Positions 9,034 through 18,373 of a stretch of 30,691 nucleotides of DNA are shown one piece after another. The stretch covers positions 907,503 through 938,193 of the forward strand of contig PJRA01000508.1 of NCBI GenBank assembly GCA_016987375.1, read 5' to 3'. The stretch comes from Brachionus koreanus. Taxonomy: Eukaryota > Rotifera > Eurotatoria > Ploima > Brachionidae. The notes beneath the pieces are model-generated. The model saw only the letters and a program-made list of their open reading frames with translations. It searched no databases and was not told the DNA's origin. The position numbers and the translations under genes are program-made. The first letter of the stretch is position 1. Each line of letters begins with the position of its first letter.

Positions 9034-11549
9034 TTAATGGTCCAAAATACGTAAATTACCAGACACAATTTTATTTTCTAAAATTGCACCAGCAGGTATG
9101 TCTATACGATCACCATGATTGGCAATAATGATAACAGTACCCTAAAATTATTTAAATTTTTGAATATTAAAATCAATTTATAACAAAATAAAAAATATAT
9201 TACTCTTAAAGCAACAGATTTTCCAAAAGTGACATCACCAGATACAGTTAGATGGTCAAGTTCCAAACAGTCTGGTATACTTCCAAAACGCTTCAAGAAT
9301 TCACTTACTTTCGCAAATCCACTGCCTAATTTGACTAAAGGAACAGACGGAAATGATCGTTTTGGATTCATTTCAAGCAATCCTTTTTTTTGAGTGTACA
9401 AATTACTCATTATAAGTAATAAATCACTAGTTGTTTTGACAGGCAAAAATCTGCTTCTTGGTACATTGATTCCAACAGCACCATCAAAACTTTTAATTGC
9501 AGCACCTGAAGCTGTCTCCAATTGAATTACATTGATTCCTTTGTCAGTTGTTTTATTGTTCACAATTATTTCCATATGTAGACTTTCTTCTTCGATTACC
9601 CGTTCGATTGCTTTCAAGTTAATCCATAAGTTGTTGGTATTGAATATTCTATTTATTAAAAAAATTGATTTTAAAATATTATAAAATATAAATTAGTTGA
9701 GAAATATTTATATTTTAATTATATCTAATTATTATTTGCTTAATTATTTGTTTATATCGACAAACTAAAAAAATAAATAAAATTTTTAATTTAAAAAAAA
9801 TTCAGAATAAAATTTGATAACGAAACGATTTTATAAATTTTTGTCTAAATTTCTTAAAGTTCAGTTTTGATATTTAATTTTGATAAATAATTCGTCTTTA
9901 TTTGGTTACATGACAAGATTTTCTAAACTAAATAAAAAAAATTATTGCCTTATAATCAAATTTATTTTTTAAAAAAGAAACATTTTTTTAAAGAAACGTT
10001 TTCTGGATTATTTGGACAATAATCCAAAATCTAAAATGTCTTTAAATGTTTTTTTTTTAATTAATTTATAAAAATAATAAAAATATTTTAATTAATTCAT
10101 ATTTAGTTTTAAGTTACTAAATTAAAAAAATTTGAATTTGGAAAAATTAATCGTGGTCAAAACCTGATTGATGCGAGAAAGCTAATTTTTTTACTTAATT
10201 TTTACTTATTTTAAATTAGGTTTTTTATTTTAAAAGTTGAATTTTTTTTTTCACCATTATTCTAACTATTATTAGTCAATGATCAGTCAATGAAGAACCC
10301 TGGTTCTCTAACCGTCTTAATTGCTGCGATTAATTAATAATATATTATTTTTTTTTAAATTGTAAATTTTCTATCATAATTTAAAATTTTTAAAGTTTTT
10401 TTTTACTTGCGACAATTAGTTTGGCATTTTTGGGCTAGAATATTTTCAATGAGGTAAAAATGGTGCCATAAAAATCTAATAGTTAAAAACACAATTTTTT
10501 CTTACTTAAATTTGCTGACACTTTTAAATTCATCAACGTGTTCTTTTGGTACCTGCGCTATTTCGAGTAGTCTCAATTTTCCTTGATAATTAATCAAAGT
10601 ACCACCCTTTACGTCTGCTCTAGTTTTGTCTGTTACTTCCATTAAAAACTCAGGCGATTTGTTATTATTTGGTGGATTAAGCAAGAAATTTAAAATGTTC
10701 ATGTCAACAGTGGCTCCTAAATTATCACTATTGGACACAAATACATATTCTTTGCCTTCATTTAAAAACATTTTCAGCAAGCCCGAGTTGTAAAACGATT
10801 CGTACAAATCACCGTGACCAGGTGGATACCATGATTCGACATCAGAATCAAAAGCAGCTGATTTAGCTATTGGTAGCAAATTTTCCTTATCAATTCTCGG
10901 ATATCTCGATTGATTAAATGTGTAGATTTTTACTTTTATGTGATTGTACTTATTTATTACTTTGTTTGTTTCTTCGTCTGTATTAAATGAGTTCATCAGA
11001 ACCAGTGGTACATTTACATTGTAAGCCAAATTAATGTTTTCCAATTGACGAATAATCAAATCCAAAAATGTCAAATCATCTCTTACAGTTATTGTACTTT
11101 TTGGACCTTTGCATCCCATTGACGTTCCAAGACCACCATTTAGTTTGATCACAATTAATTTGCTTAGATTAGCTCGAATGTTTTCGTAGCTAAGCGAATT
11201 GTTAGTTATGTTTGTGTACGGAACAATAGCCTCTTTTGGCAATGGTTCAATATTAGTCCATTTAAAATCCGAATCGTCTGGACACAAATATCTCTGGAAT
11301 AGTTTTTCAAACCCAGTAAATTCAGTTCTGATTGTATCCGCTTCGTTTTGAGGCGCTGTCAAAAGCAATTTATCTAGTTCTTTTTTCAATTGTGAAGAGG
11401 CGTCAAGTTTTGTCAATGCTTTGAATTCGTTCAAATCCACTTGACTTGGGGTACGCTGATGGCGCTAAATTGTAGCCATTTCAATTTGCCTTTTAATTTA
11501 TTAGAATTAAACTTACTCTTCTTCCTTCAATGTTGTTCGTTGAATCCAT
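9034..11549 (-). CDS. UGP2: UTP--glucose-1-phosphate uridylyltransferase
   Basis: Cytosolic enzyme making UDP-glucose and pyrophosphate from UTP and glucose-1-phosphate, feeding glycogen and glycan synthesis. Four exons: 11549-11517, 11464-10506, 9648-9204 and 9141-9034, with introns of 52, 857 and 62 nt. Frames join exactly to 514 aa, close to the 508 aa of the human enzyme. Landmarks: nucleotide-binding loop [17 protein letters not shown] (118-134), NQSRYPRI (195-202), WYPPGHGD (223-230), SNSDNLGAT (255-263, Ile usual at the third position), [26 protein letters not shown] across the exon 2/3 junction, and the C-terminal left-handed beta-helix ending [10 protein letters not shown]. The start ATG lies in a tiny 11-codon first exon. 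The gene sits 280 bp downstream of ZFPL1 on the same strand. Its 3' end is partly duplicated near 16.5-17.0 kb. Confidence 0.97.
10005..10025. repeat. Small perfect hairpin inside UGP2 intron 2
   Basis: GGATTATT and AATAATCC flank the 5-nt loop TGGAC. The host intron (9649-10505) is AT-rich and otherwise shows only a short direct repeat, AGTCAATGA twice at about 10274-10293. No gene is seen within the intron. Confidence 0.4.
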
Positions 11550-11815
11550 TTTTTTTTAATTTCTTCAATAAAATCTAAAATATTTTATTTAAATTAGTCA
11601 AATTAGTAATTAATTTTTGATTATTAAAAATTGTTTTATTCGATCACTTTATTAATAGTGATAAGAAATTTAAATTTTAAAAATAAATAATTTTTCAAGT
11701 GAAAATGTTGCTTTAAAGCAATTTTTGTTTAACAAAATTTCATAAAAAAAATATTTTAAAAAAATTTGTTTTAATTACGAAAAAAAAATAAATCAGATAT
11801 GGCGTTGTCAGGTAT

Positions 11816-11821
11816 TTTATT
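11816..11821 (-). promoter_or_regulatory. Candidate polyadenylation signal of ZFPL1
   Basis: AATAAA on the minus strand begins 7 nt after the ZFPL1 stop codon. The position suits a very short 3' UTR, and only about 270 bp separate it from the UGP2 start codon. Confidence 0.45.
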
Positions 11822-11828
11822 GACAGTT

Positions 11829-13200
11829 CTATTGAACTCTTATATTTGGATTGTTCAGTGGATCAAAAGCTGGATCGTCCTCGGTAGTTATTGAGCCCAA
11901 ACGGCTGAATATAACAATAAGGGTAAAAAGACAGATAAAAGTAAAAATTATTAAAAATAGTATTTTCTTTTGGCGTGTTAAACGCCATTTCTTGCCAACT
12001 TGCCGAGATCTAAAAGAATTAAATAATTTTTTACAAAAATAAATTAGACCTCTAGCATATGCGTAAAATTTAATTATTTTATTCTTTAAAGCACGCCTTA
12101 TTTAAAACTTTATTTTAAAAAAAAAGGTGTACTTTTTATTTAAAATAAAAATTAAAATAATTAAAATCAAAAAAGCTAGAAATCCCATAAATTTTATTTA
12201 AAATATATTTACTTTAATAATCTAGATAACCATTCAAAAAGAGGCCTTCTTTTGTATTTATTCTCACCAGTATCGTTTTCCAAGTTATCTATGTTTAATA
12301 CGACACCCAGTGAGCTGTCGTATGCTGGCGCTAAATTGCTTGATTCGGTAAAATAAGCCCTATTTTTCGATACATTCTCATAAAGTGTGGACTGTGTATC
12401 AGCTTTGCTCGATGTAGGCTCTGCTATTTTGCTATATTCATTGTTTATGGACACTTGAGGTTTATCTGCTGGTTTATCCGCATTTGTTTTCTTCTCTTTT
12501 ACAATGACAAATCCATTGCTTTCGTCATCTGTCGTTGTGGAATGAAGATTTGATGATGATGGATTTTTTGGAATATCAGACTCAACCGGACTAGGATTAT
12601 CACGACTTGAACTATCTTCAATCTGAATCTAAAAAGATTAAGAATAAATTTATTTATTTTTGAAGAAATTTATTTTGTAACCAAAGATTGACCGAGGCCA
12701 ACTCGTGCCCAAGATGCTGCCTCTAGCTTTTGCTTTAGAGCATCGACTACTGGCGACACCATGTTGGAGGGTGGAAATATGCATTCGCGACATTTTGGAC
12801 ATTGATAGCCTGCTGGAGCTGTATTGGCAGGAAGCTCCGATGCATATTTGTCTAAACATGCCCAATGAAAAACATCTTTGTTAAATTTTAAAATAAAAAT
12901 TCTTAAACTTAGAGTAAATGAAGTACCATAACAAATCAGGCGAACAGTTGGTTCTTCTGAAAGTAATTTGTCGCAAAGAATGCATACTGGATTATAATCG
13001 CTGTCTTGTAGCCACTGTACATAGGATTGCACATTGCACTTAAAATGTTTATTTAAATCTAAATTTAAGTTGTGATTCTATCTAAATAATTAACTAACTC
13101 GCTCATGATCTGAGACTAAGCAATACTCGCAAACATTTACATTATGTTCGAAGCAGTATAGATTAGTTACTTTACGTTTTTGACATTTACACAAACCCAT
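11829..13200 (-). CDS. ZFPL1: Zinc finger protein-like 1, Golgi RING/B-box membrane protein
   Basis: ZFPL1 is an integral cis-Golgi protein that binds GM130 and helps keep Golgi structure. Five exons: 13200-13099, 13038-12927, 12875-12682, 12628-12213 and 12009-11829, with introns of 60, 51, 53 and 203 nt, giving 334 aa (human 310). Zinc ligands of the N-terminal B-box-like finger are C4, C6, C16, H19, C25, C28, H32 and C35. The RING-like finger follows with C53, C56, C70, H75, C78, C97 and C100 inside [10 protein letters not shown]...FHWACL...[11 protein letters not shown] low-complexity linker leads to [16 protein letters not shown]. The last exon supplies a basic stretch, one transmembrane helix (about 291-309), then SRLGS and [11 protein letters not shown], matching the family's conserved C-terminus. 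Without that last exon the protein would look truncated at a TAA just after WLSRLLK. Two donors are weak (GTTAGT, GTTACA), but both junctions are fixed by conserved protein sequence. Confidence 0.96.
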
Positions 13201-13817
13201 ATTAAAAACAACAACTTTATATAGCCAACTATACTAGAAGCTTTCCTTATAAAATTTGCTGAAAGTAAAGAGCTATGATTAAGCTGAGGGGGCAGATTTT
13301 CACCCAAATAAGTTAACAATTAATTTCAATGATGTGTTTAAAAATATTTTGAATAAAATATTTTAAATTATGTATTCTTTAGCATACGTGGATTAGTCTC
13401 AATAAGCTTTTTTTTAGAAAAATTGTTGGTAATTATTATACCAAATTTTCGATCGAGTTTGAACAGAAACAAAAGCGCAAAAAACGCTTCTAGGGCCTGA
13501 TAGTTAAGAGTTTGAAAATACTTTATCGATGATAATGGTATTTGAAATTTTAACGTTGAACACGCTTCTCTTTTTGAAAGCTTTGGGCTTGATTTTTAAA
13601 AATAATTTTAAAAATTTCAATTTAATATAATTTATTCAAGAGTTCTAATTTGAAATAAATTTAAATAATAACAAACAAAAGTTAAAAATATTTTGCATAT
13701 AAATTTTTTTTTCTACACAAGATGTAATTAGTGCAAAAATAAATAAATTTTTAAACAATTAGTTTTTTTCCCAATTTGATTTCAAAAAATAGGTTAACTA
13801 TTATAATTGCTTTAAAA
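13201..13817. other. Upstream region of ZFPL1, no gene seen
   Basis: AT-rich with a few mixed-composition patches, for example near 13290-13310 and 13460-13500. No coding similarity was recognised. It should contain the ZFPL1 promoter. Confidence 0.4.
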
Positions 13818-13818
13818 T

Positions 13819-13842
13819 TATAATAATAATAATAATAATAAT
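13819..13842 (-). repeat. (TTA)n/(TAA)n microsatellite at a LINE end
   Basis: Eight uninterrupted TAA units on the plus strand. It lies immediately beyond the 3' side of the minus-strand CR1-like relic, so it may be that element's simple-repeat tail. Confidence 0.6.
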
Positions 13843-14236
13843 AGTTAATATTTTGTATTTGATCAAATCTAAATATATCTTTCTTTAAATAAGGATTCTA
13901 AGCAGGTGCACAATATTCGAGATGCGGTCTAACATATGCTTTGTAAAGCAGCAAAAACGATTGAGCATCCCAATACCCAAATGTTTTCTTGAGCATACCA
14001 AGCATATTATTAGCTTTTTTAACGCAGCTATCGATTTGATCATTCTATTTGAGTATGTTGTTCACCATTACACCAAGATCGCGCTCAGTAGTAGTCTCCG
14101 CTAATTCAACTCTGATATCATTCGCATTTAACATTGAAATTTCTTGCCTAGTAATCTTTGAGTTGCCAAAATATATAACTTTGCACTTAGATTCATTAAA
14201 CTCCATACTCAAACGTTTCGACTACTCAACCATATT
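13840..14236 (-). mobile_element. CR1-like LINE reverse transcriptase C-terminal fragment
   Basis: One minus-strand frame from about 14233 to 13845 is nearly continuous: SKRLSMEFNESKCKVIYFGN, then TTERDLGVMVNN, KKANNMLGMLKKTFGY, and LLLYKAYVRPHLEYCAPA followed by NPYLKKDI. These are standard landmarks of the thumb/C-terminal region of CR1/L2/Jockey-type ORF2 proteins (F-NxxKC-V-FG, DLGV, LVRPxLEYxxxAWxPYxxKDI). Three in-frame TAG codons fall where Trp is expected (VE*SK, LK*ND, PA*NP); otherwise the frame is intact. The endonuclease and catalytic RT parts are absent, as in a 5'-truncated insertion that also lost its extreme end. Confidence 0.85.
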
Positions 14237-15094
14237 CTACTTTTAAATTTAATTAAAAGCAAAAATATTTCAAGCTATCTTTTTTTTAGATATTAATGAA
14301 AATCAACGATTTGATTATATTTAATCAATCAAAGTAATCAATGTAATTTTTTTAAATAAATCTTTTATAAATTAATTATTTTATGAAGTATATTTTTAAA
14401 ATATAAGATTAAAAAATTCGATCAAGAAGGAGAAAGAATTATTCTATAAGGTTATCTAAATTGTAATAAATATTTTTATATATTATATTTCAAGGTTAAT
14501 CAACAGGCTAGGGCCCATGTCAATATTGACCGAATAACACCTCATTTATTTAATTTTATAAAAGTAATCATTAAAAATTAAAAAAAAAAATATTATTTTA
14601 AAAAGTAAAACATTGAAACATTAAATTTAATTTTTTTTCAAAATCTGTAAAAATCAAATTGATATTATTGAAAATAGATTGCTTGAAAACATTGATCTCT
14701 TGATCACATAGCTATTTATCAGTCTTACATAAAAATATTCAAATTTTTTTTCACAATTTGCTGTTTCTGAAATTGGTTCTATCATATTTCCGCTATTCCT
14801 TAAATTGTCATTTTTCTTTAATTTCGATCTTAAATTTTCAGGTGAATTATATTATCTTTTGAAAAATAACACAAAAGAGTTGAACAAAAATCAAAATAAA
14901 TGACTAAAAAAACTGAATTTTAACAAAAGTAGAAAGATAGAAATAATTTTGACACCATCATTAATTTTTTTTAAAGTTCTAAAATAATCTTATATCATAA
15001 GTAAAATCTAAAACCATTTTAAAAGATAATAAAGAAGGATATATTTCATGAAATGAAGCAAACATTTGTTCTAATTCTATATATAAAGCATGAC
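14237..15094. other. AT-rich intergenic, no gene seen
   Basis: No recognisable protein in six frames. The perfect 12-bp palindrome GTCAATATTGAC lies at 14519-14530, next to a GGGCCC-containing patch. Nothing else stands out. Confidence 0.4.
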
Positions 15095-15310
15095 CATCTT
15101 ACCAACTCAAAGTTTATTATCCCTTGGAAATTCAAACGGTTTGAATAATAAACGCTTGGCAAACGCACATCATCATTTTATCAAAGCGTCCTATTCTAAC
15201 GACTGGATGAGTTGTTGAGATTAATTCATTAATTCTGTTATCAAACATATCATCGTATCATCACTTGATATTTTTAAGACAATCAAGACTTATATAGAAA
15301 TAACAAATAA
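15095..15310 (+). mobile_element. Possible LINE 3' tail remnant
   Basis: Plus-strand fragments NSNGLNNKRLANAHHHF (about 15131-15181) and INSVIKHIIVSSLDIFKTIK (about 15232-15291) loosely follow the pattern xxxSLPxxxVxAxSLDxFKxxLDxY found at the end of CR1/Jockey ORF2. Two stops intervene. The match is weak and rests mainly on SSLDIFKT. The following AT-rich sequence to 15852 holds nothing I recognise. Confidence 0.3.
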
Positions 15311-15806
15311 AAAATAAAAAATAAGGTATTCTTTAATAGAACTGAATAAATGATAAAAAGTATCAGCCCAGGGCTACATTAATTAAAAAATTAAAAAAGC
15401 TAATGTTAAAAAACCAGAAAAATAAAAAAGAAATATAAGAATTGAAATGAGTCATTTCGTCCAAAAATTTGAATGTTGAATACTATTGAACAAAAATTAA
15501 GAAACGGAAACAAATTATTTTAAACGTTTGGATAACTAGATAAAATAAGATTTGTTTTTTTTCAATAAACTCTTATCTTTTTTTAATAAAACTTTATGAT
15601 TTCTTTGTGTTGTATTTAATACAATGTTCTATTCTTTTATTAAACAAAAATATGTCAAATTTCTTTAATTGTTTTGGATATATTTTTTAATTCAAAAAGG
15701 AACGCTACACCACAAACCCTTAGTAAATTCATTAGTCTTAAAACTTATATTTTTAGAAATAAAATCAATCAATCATAAAATCAATATTTTCTTAATTTTT
15801 TGAATA

Positions 15807-15812
15807 TTTATT
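15807..15812 (-). promoter_or_regulatory. Candidate polyadenylation signal of NPC2
   Basis: AATAAA on the minus strand, about 41 nt beyond the NPC2 stop codon. It is a common hexamer in AT-rich DNA, so the call rests on position only. Confidence 0.35.
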
Positions 15813-15852
15813 TAAATCAGAATTATTAAAAAAATCAGTTCAAAAAAAATTT

Positions 15853-16400
15853 CTATGATGAAATTTTGACTGGAAATTGAAAGCATACAATGTTAGCATT
15901 TGATTCGGTCAAGAATTGAATTCTTACATCAACGCTCAACTAAAAGAGATAATTTATAATAATTCTAAAAATATTTTAATAAATAATTACAGAAGGATAT
16001 TCATTCAAAATTGGTAGATTAAGTTCAACACTATTTTCGGAGTTGGCTACAGCTGGACAATTGGCGTTGAGATTGCAAGCGTTATCATCAGGCAATGGAA
16101 ACGGAATTGGTATGCCAAAAATAACACCAGAGACTTTAGCTCTAATGGATGTCGAGTCGATTTCTAAATTAAAATATTTAAAAAATGAAAGTTGGAATTT
16201 TATAATTTAGAACTTTGATTAAAAGTAGCTTTCATTGAAGCATCAGTTCCTTTAATTAATGTACATGGAGTAGATGTACATCCCTCAACCTCTAAACTGG
16301 TCAATGCTCCATTTTTGCTTCCACAATCTTTCCAGGTAATCTGAGCGCTAATTGAGCCTAAGAAAGCAATGGCGATTGTTAGATACAAAATTTTAATCAT
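15853..16400 (-). CDS. NPC2: NPC2-like secreted sterol-binding protein (ML domain)
   Basis: Small secreted or lysosomal lipid-binding protein of the MD-2-related lipid-recognition family. NPC2 hands cholesterol to NPC1 in lysosomes, and invertebrate paralogues can also act in lipid sensing or immunity. Three exons: 16400-16214, 16163-15991 and 15939-15853, with introns of 50 and 51 nt, giving 148 aa, the usual size. A signal peptide covers residues 1-19 (cleavage expected after GSISA). Six cysteines fit the family's three disulphides: C26, C41, C46, C92, C98 and C139. Conserved stretches are WKDCGSKNG near the mature N-terminus, GIPIPFPLP (79-87), LNEYPS at the exon 2/3 junction and a C-terminal VCFQFPVKI. 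The first donor is the weak GTTCTA, but the joined protein matches the family best. Whether it is the orthologue or one of several paralogues cannot be told here. Confidence 0.94.
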
Positions 16401-16502
16401 CTTTAAACAATTTGTGGTATTTCATTAAATTAATTTACTATTTTATATAGTAAAAAAAACCAACGATAAAAAAAATCTTGCGACTTTTTTTTTCATCATT
16501 AG

Positions 16503-17031
16503 GTAAATGTAATTCTTATCAATAAATAAATTCATAATCGAATGATGGGATTTTTGACATTTTTTCTCCCTTAAATCGAATGATTTTCCTAAAATATAAT
16601 TATTTTTTAAATTTTCAAATCAACAATTCAAAATCTCATCAAAAACTAGCTGAAAAATTCTAAAAGTATTGAGAAAAAAAATTTGAGCTATGAGGATATA
16701 CTAAAATTTAAATCAAATCTAAAAGTTAATAAATTCACTGAACCTTTGAAATTGAAATTTTGTTTTAATGGTCCAAAATACGTAAATTACCAGACACAAT
16801 TTTATTTTCTAAAATTGCACCAGCAGGTATGTCTATACGATCACCATGATTGGCAATAATGATAACAGTACCCTAAAATTATTTAAATTTTTGAATATTA
16901 AAATCAATTTATAACAAAATAAAAATATATTACTCTTAAAGCAACAGATTTTCCAAAAGTGACATCACCAGATACAGTTAGATGGTCAAGTTCCAAACAG
17001 TCTGGTATACTTCCAAAACGCTTCAAAAATT
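16503..17031 (-). pseudogene. Partial duplicate of the UGP2 3' end
   Basis: Direct repeat of 8757-9301. It carries about 98 nt of UGP2 exon 3 (17031-16934), the complete third intron (one base shorter), all of exon 4 to the stop at 16765-16767, and 3' flank. From about 16683 to 17031 I count only two differences: one A-run length change in the intron and one synonymous base (TTC to TTT) at the far end. From 16503 to about 16680 the match is much poorer, with several substitutions and indels. Since the intron is retained, this is a DNA-level duplication, not a retrocopy. No upstream UGP2 exons accompany it, so no functional enzyme is expected. It ends abruptly at 17031, about 370 bp from an AT-rich junction with LINE debris. 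It lies directly upstream of NPC2. Confidence 0.93.
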
Positions 17032-17339
17032 CTATTTTTTTATATATAAATATATTAAAATATACAAATATTCTCGTTCTTATTAGTTTTAATTTAATTT
17101 TTAAAGAGAGTTTTTTCTAATTTTAAATCAATATAATGGGTATTGAACGTTTTATTCGGAAAAGGAATAATTATTGATTTGAGAAAAAAATCTACAATAA
17201 TTACTAAAAAAGAAAAGAGAAATGGTTTTAAAAGCTAGTTAATATAGATGATATTTAAAATATTTTGATAATCCTAAGCCTTGAATAAAATATATTGAAA
17301 TTCACTTTTTGTAAATTATTTATACAAGAACCTTTACAA
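17032..17339. other. AT-rich junction sequence, nothing recognised
   Basis: Begins where the UGP2 duplicate stops matching. No coding similarity, no terminal repeats and no structured RNA signal were seen. Confidence 0.4.
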
Positions 17340-17630
17340 TTAGTACAGAATTTCATTCATGGAGTCAATTTAATGCATAAAAATTAAGTCCAAAAGTCAG
17401 CCAACATAGCAAATCAAATTTTGGGTATGGTTAAGAAAACATTCAAGCACCATTCGTTGAAACAGTCGACACTTTGTAAATTTCGTTGATGAGACCGCAT
17501 TTGAAATATTCAAACAAGCGTGGGAACCATTTCTTTAGAAATAAATTGAAGTTTTGGAATCTGTTCAAATGAGATTGATACCAGCATTTAGAGTCTTATT
17601 ATTTATTTATTTATGTTTAATATATTGTAT
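17340..17630 (+). mobile_element. CR1-like LINE relic, C-terminal ORF2 and tail
   Basis: Plus-strand fragments in shifting frames read NIANQILGMVKKTFKHHSLK (about 17404-17462), MRPHLKYSNKRGNHFFRN (about 17491-17543), then LKFWNLFK. They parallel the other relic at 13840-14236 (KKANNMLGMLKKTFG...VRPHLEYCAPA). This copy is more damaged. It is followed by a short (TTAT)n tract near 17596-17613 and two hairpins, which may be the element's 3' terminus. Confidence 0.7.
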
Positions 17631-17692
17631 AGGGCTATCATAATGATTAGCCCAAATTCCATGTAGTTCCCTAACCGGACTACATTATAGCC
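17631..17692 (+). repeat. Twin hairpin structure at LINE 3' side
   Basis: GGGCTATCA (17632-17640) pairs with TGATTAGCCC (17644-17653) apart from one bulged T. ATGTAGT (17661-17667) pairs perfectly with ACTACAT (17679-17685) around an 11-nt loop. Outer bases AGGGCTAT and ATAGCC offer an alternative long pairing. The fold is inferred by eye. Confidence 0.5.
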
Positions 17693-18373
17693 TAAAATTA
17701 TTAAAATCAAATAATTATTTCCGATTATATTTCTTTTAAATTAAAGGTCTCTTTTTTTTCTTCCTGAATTCACTTGATTTCTAAAAAGTAAATTAATTTC
17801 TTTAAAAAAACATATTTAGGCTTAGGCTTATGTATGTACTATAAAATGAAAATCGGTGCTTAGTCTGTGCCTCATTTACAAAGGAGCACAGTAATTATTA
17901 TTTCTAATTCAGTTGTTTTTAGATAGTTTCAATTGTTTTGTCAATTTCAAATTTTTGTTTGGCAATTTTCAGAAATTAATTATTATTATTGCTGAATTAG
18001 GGTAAGTTGAAAAACTTACTAATGAGAGACTATTCTGAGGAATAAACTTATTCCTAACGCTATGGTAGCTTTTTTTGCTGCACTAAACTTTTCTTTCACT
18101 TATTACCTATCTATCTATCTTTAGAGTAAATTCAGCCTTCGTAAAAATTTTACCTAAGCCATCTTTTCTTAAGAGTTTGAAAAGGGCATTGCAAATTTTG
18201 AAACAAAAACAAAAATTTAAAATTAAAAATTTTTTTCTTAAAATCTAAAATCGCTCTGCAAAACAGTAAATCTATTTGAAAATCTAAAAATTGAAAAAAT
18301 TTATTTTTTATCTAGGAAATTTTAATTAATTATTGTATGAAATTTTAAAAAATTAATTGAAAATATCTTAAAA
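17693..18373. other. Intergenic with short stem-loops and (CTAT)n
   Basis: No gene seen. GTAAGTT and AACTTAC pair around GAAA near 18002-18019, and AGGAATAA/TTATTCCT near 18038-18055 form small inverted repeats. A (CTAT)n run lies at about 18107-18120. Confidence 0.4.

Noticed and set aside
9034..9648. A second intact UGP2 gene near 17 kb.
   Set aside because: Only the last 98 nt of exon 3, one intron and exon 4 are present there; no upstream exons were found.
11851..12042. Plus-strand 63-codon ORF.
   Set aside because: It is the antisense shadow of ZFPL1 exon 5, which matches the family in the other strand.
12105..12200. Minus-strand stretch encoding a hydrophobic segment ([15 protein letters not shown]) just after the ZFPL1 exon 4 stop, first taken as the membrane helix in a shifted frame.
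   Set aside because: The true conserved C-terminus with its helix was found in a separate, phase-matched exon at 12009-11829, so this stretch is intron sequence.
13845..14236. Reassignment of TAG to Trp as an explanation of the stops in the LINE frame.
   Set aside because: Conserved genes here end at TAG or TAA (NPC2 and ZFPL1 end with TAG) and use TGG for Trp, so the stops mark decay.
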